Notes: generated from the letters alone by a model not told the origin. 64,000 nt of DNA from SIG440 sp045587485 (GCA_045587485.1 JAZNCI010000044.1:1-64000), one strand, 5' to 3'. Shown: positions 16,615-26,255, counted from the first letter of the stretch. Made by a program: numbers and translations.

Positions 16615-16863
16615 ATGCCTGAAAAGGAAAGAAACGATAAAATGAGAGCAAGAAGACCCAAGAGAAAGGCTTGTGCTTTTTGCGTTGATAAAGTAGAATT
16701 TATCGATTATAAGGATGTTGCAAAGCTCAGACGCTACATCACAGAAAGAGCTAAGATTCTTCCCAGAAGAATCAGCGGATGCTGTGCAAAGCACCAGAGA
16801 GAGCTTACTGTTGCAATTAAGAGAGCAAGATATATGGCACTTTTGCCCTATACTGCTGACTAA
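16615..16863 (+). CDS. rpsR: Ribosomal protein S18
   Basis: 82 residues with the family core RRPKRKACAFCVDK, DYKDVAKLRRYITERAKILPRRISG and AIKRARYMALLPY. The four cysteines (CAFC and GCC) mark the zinc-binding C+ form. Last gene of the rpsF operon; AGGAGGAA precedes the ATG. Confidence 0.97.
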   Translation: MPEKERNDKMRARRPKRKACAFCVDKVEFIDYKDVAKLRRYITERAKILPRRISGCCAKHQRELTVAIKRARYMALLPYTAD

Positions 16864-16887
16864 ACAAAACATAGCTTGTATAATTAA

Positions 16888-16918
16888 GGCTGACGTACAA
16901 AAGTACGCCAGTCTTTTT
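16888..16918 (+). terminator. Terminator of the rpsF operon
   Basis: Stem GGCTG-A-CGTAC/GTACG-C-CAGTC (one mismatch) with loop aaaa, followed by six U residues. Confidence 0.85.
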
Positions 16919-16926
16919 TGTTTTAC

Positions 16927-18189
16927 CTAAAAATCCAATATGCTCATAAGCCCATCTTCCGTATCCTTTATATCTCCCAAAACTGCAAGCGTAATCCTTC
17001 GACTGTCAAACACGCTGTCAATAACCTCGGCAACGCTCTCTGCATTTACGTTGTTAATAAGACAGATTATATCATCAAGGCTTTTGGGTTTGTTTTCAAA
17101 GAGCATTGTTTTGCCATAAGTGCTCATCCGTGCCGAAATCGCCTCGCTGCCCATCACCGCTATTGCTTTCATCTGAGTTTTTGCAGTTTCTATTTCTTCC
17201 TTTGTCAGCTTGTCCTGTTTTAATATCTTTATCTCGTTATTGATGATTTCAAGAGCCTTCTTCAGCTCCCGCGGATTAAGCCCTGCACAAACCGTCAATG
17301 CCCCGTTGTTCTGATATGACGACGAATACGAATAAATCGAATACGCCAGACCGCTTTCCTCACGCACCTTCTGGAAAAGCCGTGAACTCATATTCCCGCC
17401 AAACAAAGCATTCACAACAGACAAGGTATAATCTCTGCTGTCCTGCTTTGAATACCCTTCAAAACCCAGACACATCTGGCACTGCTCGATGTCCTTCTTT
17501 ACAATTTTTATATTCCGTTTGTGCTGAAGTTTTTTTTGCGGAAAGCGAATTGTTCCCCGCCATTCAATTCCCCCAAATTTTTCCTCAAGAATCTCAAGAA
17601 CTGATTTTTCATCAAAATTCCCCACAACCGATATCACAATGTTATCAGCAATGTACCGATCATTGTAATAATCAATGATGCTCCCTCTGTCTATCCCCCT
17701 AAGTGTTTGCAAGGTTCCGGCGATAGGAAACCCCAAAGGCTCATTCTCCCACATTGTGCTGCCTAAAATATCATGAATTAAATCCTCGGGGTCGTCTTGA
17801 CTCATATTGATTTCTTCCATAATAACCTTGCGTTCGATTTCGATATCCTCTTGATTAAAGGTAGAATTTTTCAGCATATCCGAAAGGATTTCAAACGCCA
17901 GCCCCAAATGCTCGGTAAGTGTTCGTGTATAATAGCATGTGTATTCACGTGCCGTTGCCGCATTGAGATGTCCGCCGACTGCATCCATACACTCCGCAAT
18001 TTCTTTGGCAGAACGTGTAGCAGTTCCCTTAAAGAGCATATGTTCGATAAAATGCGAAACGCCATTGTTTTTTGTGTTTTCCATTGAAGAGCCGGCATAA
18101 ATCCACACACCGGCTGATACCGATTTAACATAATCTGTACTTTCTGTCACAACGGGAATCCCGTTGGTTAATTTAAAAATCTTGTGCAT
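16927..18189 (-). CDS. M16-family zinc peptidase
   Basis: 420 residues with the inverted zinc motif HFIEH (about residues 45-49) in GVSHFIEHMLFKGT, and the distal Glu ligand about 75 residues later (the EIERKVIMEEINMSQDDPED region). The second half is the inactive M16 repeat. It resembles Bacillus YmxG/MlpA, a cytosolic processing-type peptidase. It is monocistronic and convergent with rpsR. ATG behind AAAGGAGG. Confidence 0.92.
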   Translation of the reverse strand: MHKIFKLTNGIPVVTESTDYVKSVSAGVWIYAGSSMENTKNNGVSHFIEHMLFKGTATRSAKEIAECMDAVGGHLNAATAREYTCYYTRTLTEHLGLAFEILSDMLKNSTFNQEDIEIERKVIMEEINMSQDDPEDLIHDILGSTMWENEPLGFPIAGTLQTLRGIDRGSIIDYYNDRYIADNIVISVVGNFDEKSVLEILEEKFGGIEWRGTIRFPQKKLQHKRNIKIVKKDIEQCQMCLGFEGYSKQDSRDYTLSVVNALFGGNMSSRLFQKVREESGLAYSIYSYSSSYQNNGALTVCAGLNPRELKKALEIINNEIKILKQDKLTKEEIETAKTQMKAIAVMGSEAISARMSTYGKTMLFENKPKSLDDIICLINNVNAESVAEVIDSVFDSRRITLAVLGDIKDTEDGLMSILDF

Positions 18190-18408
18190 TTTCAGCCGCC
18201 TCCTTTTAAAGGTGATGTTGTTAGTTAGAACTAAAAAACATTACACTTACAATCTGCATTTGGGCACAAACAAAGCAATTTTATAATAAGGATACTATTT
18301 TACACGAAATTTGTCAATAATACAAAAGATTGAATTTTACTTTTCAGTATGATTTATGTCTTTTTGGTTTATACTAATCCAAGAATACTTAAATCGGGAG
18401 GAAAACCT

Positions 18409-20028
18409 ATGCTTGAAATTAACGGAAAGAGCATCTATAACGCCTTGGCAATGGGCAAACTGCATTTTTTATGCAAGCAGACCGATACAGTAAAACGCCT
18501 GAAAATCAAAGATACTAAAGGCGAGGTGCTGCGTTTTAACGATGCACGCAGCAAGGCAAAAAACGAACTCCAGCTGCTTTATCAAAAGGCACTTGCCGAG
18601 GTGGGCGAGGCAAATGCTCAGGTTTTCCAAATTCACATTATGATGCTTGATGATGAAGACTATCACGGGGCAATCTCGGCAATGATACTTAACCAGTCGG
18701 TAAATGCCGATTATGCTGTCAATTATACATCGGATATTTTTGCACGCACCTTCAGCGAGATGGATGATGAATATATGAAGGCACGTGCGGCAGACGTTGA
18801 GGATATCGCAAAACGTCTTATATCAATTCTTACAGGCAGCTGCAGTTCACAAAATAGATTGAGCGAGCCATCCATAATTGTGGCAGATGACTTAACGCCC
18901 AGTGAAACCGTTCAGCTTGATAAAGAAAAGATACTGGGCTTTGTAACCTTTCAGGGTTCGCCCTCATCACATACCGCAATCCTTGCACGGACAATGAACA
19001 TTCCTGCACTTATCTGTACTGGCGAAATAGAAAGTATTCATCACGGAAAGATGGCAATCCTCGATGGTGCCAGCGGAACTCTTTATATCGACCCCGATGA
19101 TGACAAAATTCTTGACTTCAAAAAGCGAAAGGAACTCGAGGATAACCGCACACGTCTTCTTGCAGAGCTGAAGGGAAAGCCCAATGAAACCAAATCAGGA
19201 AAGTCTGTAAAGGTATATGCAAACATAGGCAGCCCCTCTGACCTTGCCTCGGTTATTCAAAATGACGCCGGCGGAATAGGGCTTTTCCGCAGCGAGTTTT
19301 TGTATTTTGAGAAAAATTCACCGCCCACCGAGGATGAACAGTTTGTCAAGTACAAAGAGGTTGCTGAACGTATGCTTGGAAAACCGGTAATCATCCGCAC
19401 TCTGGACATTGGTGCCGACAAAAAAATTGGCTACTTTAACCTTCCCGACGAGGAAAATCCGGCTCTTGGGTTCAGAGCAATACGCATTTGCCTGACCGAT
19501 ACAAAGCTTTTTAAAACCCAGCTTCGAGCAATTCTTCGTGCATCCGCCTATGGCAATCTTGCCATAATGTTTCCAATGATTATATCCCTTCAGGAGGTCA
19601 AATATGCAAAAAACATCCTTGAGGACGCCAAAACCGAACTGCGTTCCGAAGGCTTGCCATTTAACGAGAATATCGAGGTGGGAATTATGATTGAAACGCC
19701 TGCGGCGGCAGTAATCAGCGACCAGCTTGCACCTGAGGTGGATTTTTTCAGCATCGGCACAAATGACCTTAGCCAATATACTCTTGCCATTGACCGACAG
19801 AATTCTCACTTAGAACCATTTTTTGACCCCCATCACCCAGCCATTCTCCGCCTGATTGAAAGCGTGGTTAAAAACGCTCACGTCTGTGGCAAATGGGCTG
19901 GAATATGCGGTGAGCTTGGAGCAGACCTAAAGCTTACCGAAGAATTTTTGAGAATGGGTGTTGATGAACTTTCGGTTTCACCGCCTTGTATTCTTAATCT
20001 TCGCGAAAAAATCCGCAGTCTTGATTAA
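18409..20028 (+). CDS. ptsI: PTS enzyme I (phosphoenolpyruvate-protein phosphotransferase)
   Basis: 539 residues from the ATG at 18409 behind GGGAGGA (an upstream in-frame start adds 20 unsupported residues). The phospho-histidine motif GSPSSHTAILAR is near residue 185, and the PEP-binding barrel signature GGIGLFRSEFLY is near residue 286. The C-terminal active-site Cys is in GKWAGICGELGAD. It transfers phosphate from PEP to HPr. It is the first gene of an operon with EIIA and EIIBC; no HPr gene is in the window. The N-terminus is somewhat shorter than E. coli EI. Confidence 0.95.
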   Translation: MLEINGKSIYNALAMGKLHFLCKQTDTVKRLKIKDTKGEVLRFNDARSKAKNELQLLYQKALAEVGEANAQVFQIHIMMLDDEDYHGAISAMILNQSVNADYAVNYTSDIFARTFSEMDDEYMKARAADVEDIAKRLISILTGSCSSQNRLSEPSIIVADDLTPSETVQLDKEKILGFVTFQGSPSSHTAILARTMNIPALICTGEIESIHHGKMAILDGASGTLYIDPDDDKILDFKKRKELEDNRTRLLAELKGKPNETKSGKSVKVYANIGSPSDLASVIQNDAGGIGLFRSEFLYFEKNSPPTEDEQFVKYKEVAERMLGKPVIIRTLDIGADKKIGYFNLPDEENPALGFRAIRICLTDTKLFKTQLRAILRASAYGNLAIMFPMIISLQEVKYAKNILEDAKTELRSEGLPFNENIEVGIMIETPAAAVISDQLAPEVDFFSIGTNDLSQYTLAIDRQNSHLEPFFDPHHPAILRLIESVVKNAHVCGKWAGICGELGADLKLTEEFLRMGVDELSVSPPCILNLREKIRSLD

Positions 20029-20081
20029 AAGCCTTGTAAAGCATAGAACCGCAAGGTTTATAATATCAGAAAGGAGTCTTT

Positions 20082-20552
20082 ATGTTTAATTTTTTTAAAA
20101 AAGAAAAAACACTTACATCTGTTGCTAACGGACGGATTGTTGGCATTACTAAAATTCCAGACAAGGTTTTTTCACAAAAAATTCTTGGTGACGGTTTCGG
20201 GGTAATTCCCACTCAGGGCGATTTTTTTAGTCCTGCAAGCGGCGTTGTCAGCGATGTTACCGACACTCTGCACGCATACTGCATAACCACCGATGACGGG
20301 CTTGAAATACTTGTCCATATCGGCATTGACACTGTTGAGCTCAAGGGCCAGGGCTTTACGCCTCTTGTAAAAAAAGGCGACCGCCTTGGGGCAGGAGATG
20401 CTCTTGCCCACGCAGACCTTGACTTTTTAAAAGAAAAAGGCTACAGCACTGCAACCGCCGTGGTAATCACCAACACCGAAAAGCTAAAAAGCTTTCGTGT
20501 TCTTGAGTCACCCTCAGCAAAGGCAGGCAGCCCTGCTATGACATACAAATAA
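20082..20552 (+). CDS. PTS glucose-type EIIA component
   Basis: 156 residues, matching the EIIA-Glc/Crr fold: SPASGVVSDV (about 47-56), then LEILVHIGIDTVELKGQGF with the phospho-accepting His near residue 85, and GDRLGAGDALAHADLDFLK. It relays phosphate from HPr to the EIIB domain of the next gene. It starts 53 bp after ptsI behind AAAGGAG. In Firmicutes this domain is usually fused to EIICB, but here it is separate. Confidence 0.93.
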   Translation: MFNFFKKEKTLTSVANGRIVGITKIPDKVFSQKILGDGFGVIPTQGDFFSPASGVVSDVTDTLHAYCITTDDGLEILVHIGIDTVELKGQGFTPLVKKGDRLGAGDALAHADLDFLKEKGYSTATAVVITNTEKLKSFRVLESPSAKAGSPAMTYK

Positions 20553-20575
20553 CTTACGAAAGGATTTGAAATTTT

Positions 20576-22162
20576 ATGAAAAACAAACGTGAAAACGGAA
20601 TTTTCAGTATTCTGCAAAGGGTAGGACGTTCATTTATGCTTCCCATTGCATTGCTCCCCATTGCAGGGCTTTTGCTCGGCATAGGCTCCTCCCTTACCAA
20701 TGCAACCACCATACAGGCATACAATCTTGGCGCAATTCTTGGCCCCGGAACATTTCTCAACTCAGTGATGCAGATTCTTGCCCAAACGGGTAGTATTGTC
20801 TTTGCAAACCTTCCCATAATATTTGCTATGGGCGTCGCACTTGGTATGGCAGAAAAAGAACACGGCACTGCAGTTTTATCTGCCGCAATCGCCTTCTTTA
20901 TTATGCATCAGACAATCTCAACCCTTCTTGCAATCAACGGTCAGCTTGCCGAAGGGGTTATGCTTGAAGGAACTGTTGCCAATGTTGTGGGTATAAGGTC
21001 TCTGGAAATGGGCGTGTTTGGCGGTATTATTGTTGGTCTTGGTGTTGCCACTCTTCACAACCGTTTCTATAAAATCCAGTTGCCCACTGTTATTTCATTT
21101 TTTGGCGGTGTACGCTTTGTGCCAATTATATCCACCTTTGTATATATCCTCGTAGGTTTGCTTATGTACTTTGTGTGGCCCTATATTCAGCGTGCAATTT
21201 ATTCTCTCGGCGATTTAGTGTTGCGGTCAGGATATTTCGGCACCTTTATCTACGGAACAATCGAGCGAGCTCTTATCCCCTTTGGTCTGCATCATGTATT
21301 TTATATGCCGTTCTGGCAGACAGGTCTTGGCGGCAGTATGGTTATTGACGGTCAGACCATCGCGGGGGCACAAAACATTTTCTTTGCTCAGCTTGCCTCA
21401 CCCTCTACAACACAGTTTTCTGTTGAGGCAACTCGCTTTATGAGCGGAAAGTTCCCACTGATGATATTCGGTCTTCCCGGTGCGGCACTTGCTATGTATT
21501 CTGTTGCAAAACCCTCCAAAAAGAAGGTTGCTGGCGGTCTGCTGCTTTCTGCGGCGCTTACCTCAATCCTTACGGGTATTACCGAGCCATTGGAATTCAC
21601 ATTCCTTTTTGTTGCTCCGGTTCTTTATGTAATCCACAGTATCTTTGCCGGTCTTGCCTATATGATTATGCATATTTTGAATGTTGGTGTTGGTATGACC
21701 TTCTCGGGCGGTGTTATTGACCTCTTTTTATTCGGAATTCTTCAGGGCAACGACAAAACCAACTGGCTGAATATTGTATGGGTAGGTATAATCTATTTTG
21801 CGGTATACTATTTCATATTCCGTTATCTCATCAAAAAGTATAATTTTGTCACCCCCGGTCGTGAGGACGACGAGGCAGATACAAAATTATATACCAGAAA
21901 AGACGTTAATGCCGCAAAAGAAGACAAATCGCCCCTTATTTTAGAAGGTCTTGGGGGCAAGGATAATCTTGTAAATGTGGACTGTTGCGCAACAAGACTT
22001 CGTATCACAGTTAAAGACAGTTCAAAGGTTAATGACAATTTACTGCGTCAAAGCGGAGCATCCGGAATAATCAAAAGCGGTTCAGGCGTTCAGGTTATCT
22101 ACGGTCCAAGAGTTACAGTTATTAAGAGCAACTTTGAAGACTACCTTGAAAGCATAGAATAA
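20576..22162 (+). CDS. PTS EIICB transporter, N-acetylglucosamine/glucose type
   Basis: 528 residues. Residues about 1-425 form the EIIC membrane channel, with 10 or so hydrophobic segments and the substrate-site motif GITEPLEFTFLF. Residues about 450-528 form the EIIB domain, with phospho-Cys in NVDCCATRLRITVKD. It phosphorylates and imports a hexose; the NagE-type sequence favours N-acetylglucosamine, but glucose cannot be excluded. The C-terminal EIIA domain of NagE is absent and supplied by the preceding gene. Confidence 0.92.
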   Translation: MKNKRENGIFSILQRVGRSFMLPIALLPIAGLLLGIGSSLTNATTIQAYNLGAILGPGTFLNSVMQILAQTGSIVFANLPIIFAMGVALGMAEKEHGTAVLSAAIAFFIMHQTISTLLAINGQLAEGVMLEGTVANVVGIRSLEMGVFGGIIVGLGVATLHNRFYKIQLPTVISFFGGVRFVPIISTFVYILVGLLMYFVWPYIQRAIYSLGDLVLRSGYFGTFIYGTIERALIPFGLHHVFYMPFWQTGLGGSMVIDGQTIAGAQNIFFAQLASPSTTQFSVEATRFMSGKFPLMIFGLPGAALAMYSVAKPSKKKVAGGLLLSAALTSILTGITEPLEFTFLFVAPVLYVIHSIFAGLAYMIMHILNVGVGMTFSGGVIDLFLFGILQGNDKTNWLNIVWVGIIYFAVYYFIFRYLIKKYNFVTPGREDDEADTKLYTRKDVNAAKEDKSPLILEGLGGKDNLVNVDCCATRLRITVKDSSKVNDNLLRQSGASGIIKSGSGVQVIYGPRVTVIKSNFEDYLESIE

Positions 22163-22164
22163 AA

Positions 22165-22184
22165 GAGGGCTGAAAAGCCCTCTA
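22165..22184 (+). terminator. Terminator of the PTS operon
   Basis: Perfect stem AGAGGGCT/AGCCCTCT with loop gaaa, starting 3 bp after the EIICB stop and reaching the end of the convergent tspO gene; it may serve both sides. Confidence 0.75.
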
Positions 22185-22652
22185 ATTCAATATGAAAATA
22201 GCCAGATTGAGATAAGCGGCAAATGTCACCCACAAAAGGTAAGGAATGTTTATTATCGCCGCAGGCTTATCAATCTTATAAAACTTAAACAGCATAATAA
22301 TTATAAGTCCCCACAAGGCTATCAGCCAGATAAACGCAAACAAAAATGCCCGAAGGTTAAAGAATATCAGGCTCCAGAAAAAATTAAACCCCAGCTGCAG
22401 CACATATGTTTTCAAGGCATTTGTAACTTCACGGGGCATAGCCTCTTTTTTCAGATAAACTCTTGCACTGCCGATACCCATCAAAATATATAAAATTGTC
22501 CATACAATCGGAAAGAGTATCGGCGGCGGTGCAAGGGGCGGCTTGACTATTTCGTCATACATCATCATACTGCCACTTGTTAAAAGTGATGCCAGTCCGC
22601 CAACCGCAAGTGGAATTAAAATCGCAATCAGATAGGTTTTAAAAATTTTCAT
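22182..22652 (-). CDS. tspO: TspO/MBR family membrane protein
   Basis: 156 residues, five membrane helices. Family landmarks: KPPLAPPPILFPIVWTILYILMGI near residues 37-60 and the Trp-rich LQLGFNFFWSLIFFNL near residue 90. The family binds porphyrins and sterols; the bacterial role is usually linked to tetrapyrrole or stress handling. Monocistronic, start behind GGAGGCGA. Confidence 0.93.
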   Translation of the reverse strand: MKIFKTYLIAILIPLAVGGLASLLTSGSMMMYDEIVKPPLAPPPILFPIVWTILYILMGIGSARVYLKKEAMPREVTNALKTYVLQLGFNFFWSLIFFNLRAFLFAFIWLIALWGLIIIMLFKFYKIDKPAAIINIPYLLWVTFAAYLNLAIFILN

Positions 22653-22731
22653 TGCTCAAATCGCCTCCTTCTTAATTTTATGTGTCAAGAAAAATTGTAA
22701 TACAAATTTTTAAAATTTTTCAAAAAAACCC

Positions 22732-22760
22732 TTGACAAACTAATCATTTGGTATTATAAT
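22732..22760 (+). promoter_or_regulatory. Promoter of the tRNA-Leu/tRNA-Gln unit
   Basis: TTGACA (22732-22737), 17-bp spacer, TATAAT (22755-22760): a full consensus sigma-A promoter 20 bp before the tRNA. Confidence 0.92.
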
Positions 22761-22780
22761 AAACGAGTTGATTTGAAGAT

Positions 22781-22865
22781 GCGAGCATGCTGGAATAGGC
22801 AGACAGGCACGTTTGAGGGGCGTGTGTCAACCGACGTGTGGGTTCAAGTCCCACTGCTCGCACCA
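22781..22865 (+). tRNA. tRNA-Leu (anticodon GAG)
   Basis: 85 nt with encoded CCA. Acceptor stem GCGAGCA/TGCTCGC, T-arm GTGGGTTCAAGTCCCAC, long class II variable arm, anticodon loop TTGAGGG with GAG, which reads CUC/CUU leucine codons. Confidence 0.93.
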
Positions 22866-22892
22866 AATTATTTTTTTATTTTATCACCATAT

Positions 22893-22966
22893 TGCCGGAT
22901 TGTGTAAAGGTAGCACAGCAGACTCTGACTCTGTTTGTCTGGGTTCGAATCCTAGTCCGGCAGCCA
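22893..22966 (+). tRNA. tRNA-Gln (anticodon CTG)
   Basis: 74 nt with encoded CCA. Acceptor TGCCGGA/TCCGGCA, T-arm CTGGGTTCGAATCCTAG, anticodon loop CTCTGAC with CTG, reading CAG glutamine codons. 27 bp after tRNA-Leu, same transcript. Confidence 0.93.
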
Positions 22967-23003
22967 AAACAAAAATCCTGTCGGAAGATAGGATTTTTGT
23001 TTT
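22966..23003 (+). terminator. Terminator of the tRNA unit
   Basis: 14-bp stem AAAACAAAAATCCT/AGGATTTTTGTTTT starting at the CCA end of tRNA-Gln; the descending arm is itself U-rich. Confidence 0.8.
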
Positions 23004-23007
23004 GTAT

Positions 23008-23150
23008 TATTCATTTTTCATTATTCAATATTCATCATTCATTAGCTTTGACAGGATTTTTTAATGAATAATGAATGATGAAACCGCCTTCGGCTGATGA
23101 ATAATTTATAATTATGGTTGCTTTGCTTTTCGCAAAGCTTATTTTTTGTG
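23008..23150. repeat. Inverted AATGAATGATGAA-type repeat and hairpins
   Basis: TTCATCATTCATTA-type sequence (to 23043) is followed by its complement from 23062 (TAATGAATAATGAATGATGAA), forming an inverted repeat around a short TTTGACAGGA segment. Small hairpins (CCGCC-TTC-GGC-type and GCTTTGC/GCAAAGC) follow up to 23140. The same motif occurs at 14394-14428. No coding capacity is seen; probably a dispersed non-autonomous repeat. Confidence 0.55.
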
Positions 23151-23262
23151 CATCTAAACCATTCGCCTCTTCCACAAAAAGCATTGATGTTTGAGCCTGT
23201 TATTTATTGCATTTAACAGGGAGATATGTTATACTGTAAAAAAATAATTAATGGGTGAAGAT

Positions 23263-23532
23263 ATGCTATACAACTGCATTTTTATTGGCTGGAATATTGC
23301 GGTTATGCTGATTTTTGGCATTGACAAATTCCTTGCACGGCGTGGAAAAAGGCGAATAAGCGAAAAAAACCTTCTTTTCCTTACATTTTTGCTTGGAGGC
23401 TTTGGCACAATGTTCGGAATGATAGTATTCAACCATAAAACAAGCAAACGTAAATTCAGATTTTTTGTTCCTGTGGCCGCAGTGCTGAACATTGTTATTT
23501 TGTACCTGATTCAAAGGAGTGGTGTGTGTTGA
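23263..23532 (+). CDS. DUF1294 family small membrane protein
   Basis: 89 residues from the ATG at 23263, which has GGGTGAAG upstream; an ATG at 23251 would add four residues. DUF1294 pattern: IDKFLARRGKRRISEKNLLFL, LLGGFGTMFGMIVFNHKTSKRKF, then a terminal membrane helix. Integral membrane protein of unknown function. Its end overlaps the next gene by 7 bp. Confidence 0.88.
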   Translation: MLYNCIFIGWNIAVMLIFGIDKFLARRGKRRISEKNLLFLTFLLGGFGTMFGMIVFNHKTSKRKFRFFVPVAAVLNIVILYLIQRSGVC

Positions 23533-24311
23533 AAATTGCATATATAGGCATAGATTTGTTTTATAATGCCCTTGAAAGCCTTGACGCGCTTGGCTGTGAA
23601 ATCGGTGAGATTTTTACATGCAAAACCGATAATGTAACAGAATTTAATATTAAAATATGCGACTATGCAGCCACACATAATATCCCCTGCAAGCTGACCC
23701 GTATAACCATTGATGATATCACAAGGCTGATGAATGAAAATTATGACTTTGCAGTGTGTGCAGGGTATTATTATAAAATTCCTGCAGACACAGGTTTTCC
23801 TATTGTCAACATTCATCCAAGCCTTCTGCCCGTCGGCCGTGGTTCGTGGCCTATGCCACAAACCATTCTTAAAGGAATGCTAAAAAGCGGTGTTACCATT
23901 CATAAAATTGCCGAAGGCTTTGACACGGGTGATATCCTTTTGCAAAGAGAATTTGAGCTAACCGATAAAGAAACTCTTGAAACGTTTATGGACAAGGTTT
24001 ACCAGCTTATCCCTTCTATGATGAGCGAACTGGTACAGAATTTTGACGAGCTGTATTCCAATGCTCGGCCTCAGGGCAAGGGTGATTACTGGAAAACACC
24101 CACCGACGAGGATATGACAGTAACCTCAGATATGACAGCAGCTACTGCTGACCGCATTTTGCGTGCCTTTTTGGGATATGAATGTATATATAAAGGAACA
24201 GCCGAAAACTATAAAATAATCGGTGGCAGAGCCCACAAGGGCACTGCCACCGATAAGAACAATATCCTGCCGGTTAAGGATGGATATATTAAGTACAGAA
24301 TAAAAATTTAA
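23526..24311 (+). CDS. Formyltransferase-fold protein
   Basis: 261 residues with a GTG start 7 nt after AAGGAG. The formyltransferase core is present: NIHPSLLPVGRG (about 97-108, catalytic Asn-His) and GVTIHKIAEGFDTGDILLQ (about 127-145, catalytic Asp). This places it among 10-formyl-THF-dependent transferases. The C-terminal domain is shorter than methionyl-tRNA formyltransferase, so it likely formylates another amine, e.g. a sugar nucleotide or metabolite. Coupled to the DUF1294 gene. Confidence 0.8.
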   Translation: MLKIAYIGIDLFYNALESLDALGCEIGEIFTCKTDNVTEFNIKICDYAATHNIPCKLTRITIDDITRLMNENYDFAVCAGYYYKIPADTGFPIVNIHPSLLPVGRGSWPMPQTILKGMLKSGVTIHKIAEGFDTGDILLQREFELTDKETLETFMDKVYQLIPSMMSELVQNFDELYSNARPQGKGDYWKTPTDEDMTVTSDMTAATADRILRAFLGYECIYKGTAENYKIIGGRAHKGTATDKNNILPVKDGYIKYRIKI

Positions 24312-24982
24312 ACTAAATCTATATAGTGCGCTATATCCTGCATCTCAGCATCTGTTGCAGAAATTACATCTGCACATTTTTTCAGACGTGCCGCAATATC
24401 TTCGGGGTTGGGCACGTCTTTTTTGTATTTAACGTGATGCTCAAGGCTTGCCCAGAAATCCATAGCAATTGTTCGTATCTGAACCTCTACCCTTACCGAC
24501 TGCTTTTTGTCCGAAAAGAAAACAGGTATCTCTATAATCATATGATAACTGCGATAACCATTTTCTTTTGGTGACTTTATGTAGTCCTTAACCGATACAA
24601 GCTTGATATCGTCCTGGCGGGTCAACATATTCGCAACAGTATAAATATCGTCAATAAACGAGCAAATAACCCTGACACCAGCCACATCGTTAAGATGCTC
24701 AGAAATCGCCTCAAGTGTCACAGGGAGCTGATTTCTCATCAGCTTTTCGGCAATACTTTCTGGCTTTTTAATGCGGTATTTTACAGTTTCAATAGGATTG
24801 CGCCTGTACCGAACCGACATTTCATGGCTAAGAACCTCCAACTTGGTGGTAACCTCCTGAATTGCACACTGATAAATCATCATCAGTTCTTCAAAACGGC
24901 GCGCATATTCGGCAAAGATTTTCCCCGTATCTTCCGGAATATTCACTTGTGCTAAAAACGCCTTTTTAAGCTCTTGTTCCAT
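24308..24982 (-). CDS. Small alarmone synthetase, (p)ppGpp synthase
   Basis: 224 residues with only the RelA/SpoT synthetase domain: RYRRNPIETVKYRIKKPESIAEKL (about 60-83), DVAGVRVICSFIDDIY (about 98-113), SPKENGYRSYHMIIEIP (about 137-153) and the RVEVQIRTIAMDFWASLEHH signature (about 163-182). Length and lack of hydrolase or TGS/ACT domains match the YjbM/RelQ class. It makes ppGpp/pppGpp from GDP/GTP and ATP. Convergent with the formyltransferase gene (4-bp overlap). Confidence 0.93.
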   Translation of the reverse strand: MEQELKKAFLAQVNIPEDTGKIFAEYARRFEELMMIYQCAIQEVTTKLEVLSHEMSVRYRRNPIETVKYRIKKPESIAEKLMRNQLPVTLEAISEHLNDVAGVRVICSFIDDIYTVANMLTRQDDIKLVSVKDYIKSPKENGYRSYHMIIEIPVFFSDKKQSVRVEVQIRTIAMDFWASLEHHVKYKKDVPNPEDIAARLKKCADVISATDAEMQDIAHYIDLV

Positions 24983-25010
24983 TTTGTGTTCCTTCCTTAG
25001 CTAAACATCA

Positions 25011-26255
25011 CTATCTTATTTGTCCACATCCGTGGATGATATACTTTGTGGTGGTCAGCGCCTTAAGACCCATAGGACCTCTTGCGTGAATTTTTTGGGT
25101 GCTGATACCTATTTCTGCACCAAATCCAAACTCAAAACCGTCCGTAAAGCGCGTTGATGCATTGACATAAACCGCAGCCGCATCAATAGACTGTAAAAAC
25201 CTTCTTGAATTTTCATCATCTTTGGTAACTATCGCCTCTGAATGACGGCTGCCATATCTGTTGATATGGTCAATTGCCTCGTCAACACTATCAACAACTT
25301 TCACGCCAATTTTCAAATCAAGATATTCTGTGCCCCAGTCATCCTCTGTTGCAGGAGTTGCTTCAGGGTAAATATCGCAGACCACATCATCGCCCACAAT
25401 CTCAACCGATTTTTCAGCAAGAGCATCCAAAATATGTGGCAAAAATTTCTTTGCCACTGATTTGTGAACAAGCAGCTTTTCCTCTGCGTTGCACACTGAC
25501 GGGCGTGAGGTTTTTGCATTGATTATAATATTCTTTGCCATATCCAAATCGGCACTTTTATCAACAAAAACGTGGCAGTTGCCAGTGCCCGTTTCAATAG
25601 CAGGAACAGTAGCATTTTCAACAACACTGCGGATAAGACCCGCACCGCCACGTGGAATTATTACATCAAGATAATCGTTTAATTTCATCAGCGCAAGGGC
25701 GCTTTCACGGCTTGTATCTTCGACAAGATTTACACAGTCAGCAGGCAGCCCTGATGCCACAAGCGCCTCACGGATAACCGATGTAATTGCCATACTTGAT
25801 GCGTGGGCTTCCTTGCCACAACGCAAAATGCAGGCGTTGCCCGATTTAATGCAAAGAGCTGCCGCATCTGCAGTAACATTGGGTCTTGCCTCGTAAATAA
25901 TTCCCACAATGCCAAGCGGAACACGCACCTCTTCAATATCCAGACCATTAGGGCGTTTATACTTATTTACAACATCGCCGATTGGGTCGGGAAGCTCTGT
26001 AATCTGGCGTATGCCCTCTGCCATTGCGGCTATTCGTGCATCATTCAGAGTAAGTCTGTCGATAAGACCATCAGAAATCCCATTTCTGCGTGCATCATCA
26101 ATGTCCTTTTGGTTTTCTGTAAGCAGGTATTCAGCTTTTTCCTGAAAAGCATCTGCAATTTTATGTAAAGCGGCATTTTTAACATCTTCATCTGCGGTCG
26201 CAAGAATTGAAGCAGCCTGCTTTGCCGCCTGACCTTTTATTTTGAGTTCTTCCAC
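25011..26255 (-). CDS. proA: Glutamate-5-semialdehyde dehydrogenase
   Basis: 414 residues, standard length, GTG start behind TGAGGTGA. Catalytic Cys lies in RPSVCNAEEKLL (about 255). Other ProA landmarks are GLDIEEVRVPLGIVGIIYEARPNVT (about 106-130) and the C-terminal FGFGAEIGISTQKIHARGPMGL. It catalyses the second step of proline synthesis, reducing gamma-glutamyl phosphate with NADPH. proB is not adjacent. Confidence 0.97.
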   Translation of the reverse strand: MEELKIKGQAAKQAASILATADEDVKNAALHKIADAFQEKAEYLLTENQKDIDDARRNGISDGLIDRLTLNDARIAAMAEGIRQITELPDPIGDVVNKYKRPNGLDIEEVRVPLGIVGIIYEARPNVTADAAALCIKSGNACILRCGKEAHASSMAITSVIREALVASGLPADCVNLVEDTSRESALALMKLNDYLDVIIPRGGAGLIRSVVENATVPAIETGTGNCHVFVDKSADLDMAKNIIINAKTSRPSVCNAEEKLLVHKSVAKKFLPHILDALAEKSVEIVGDDVVCDIYPEATPATEDDWGTEYLDLKIGVKVVDSVDEAIDHINRYGSRHSEAIVTKDDENSRRFLQSIDAAAVYVNASTRFTDGFEFGFGAEIGISTQKIHARGPMGLKALTTTKYIIHGCGQIR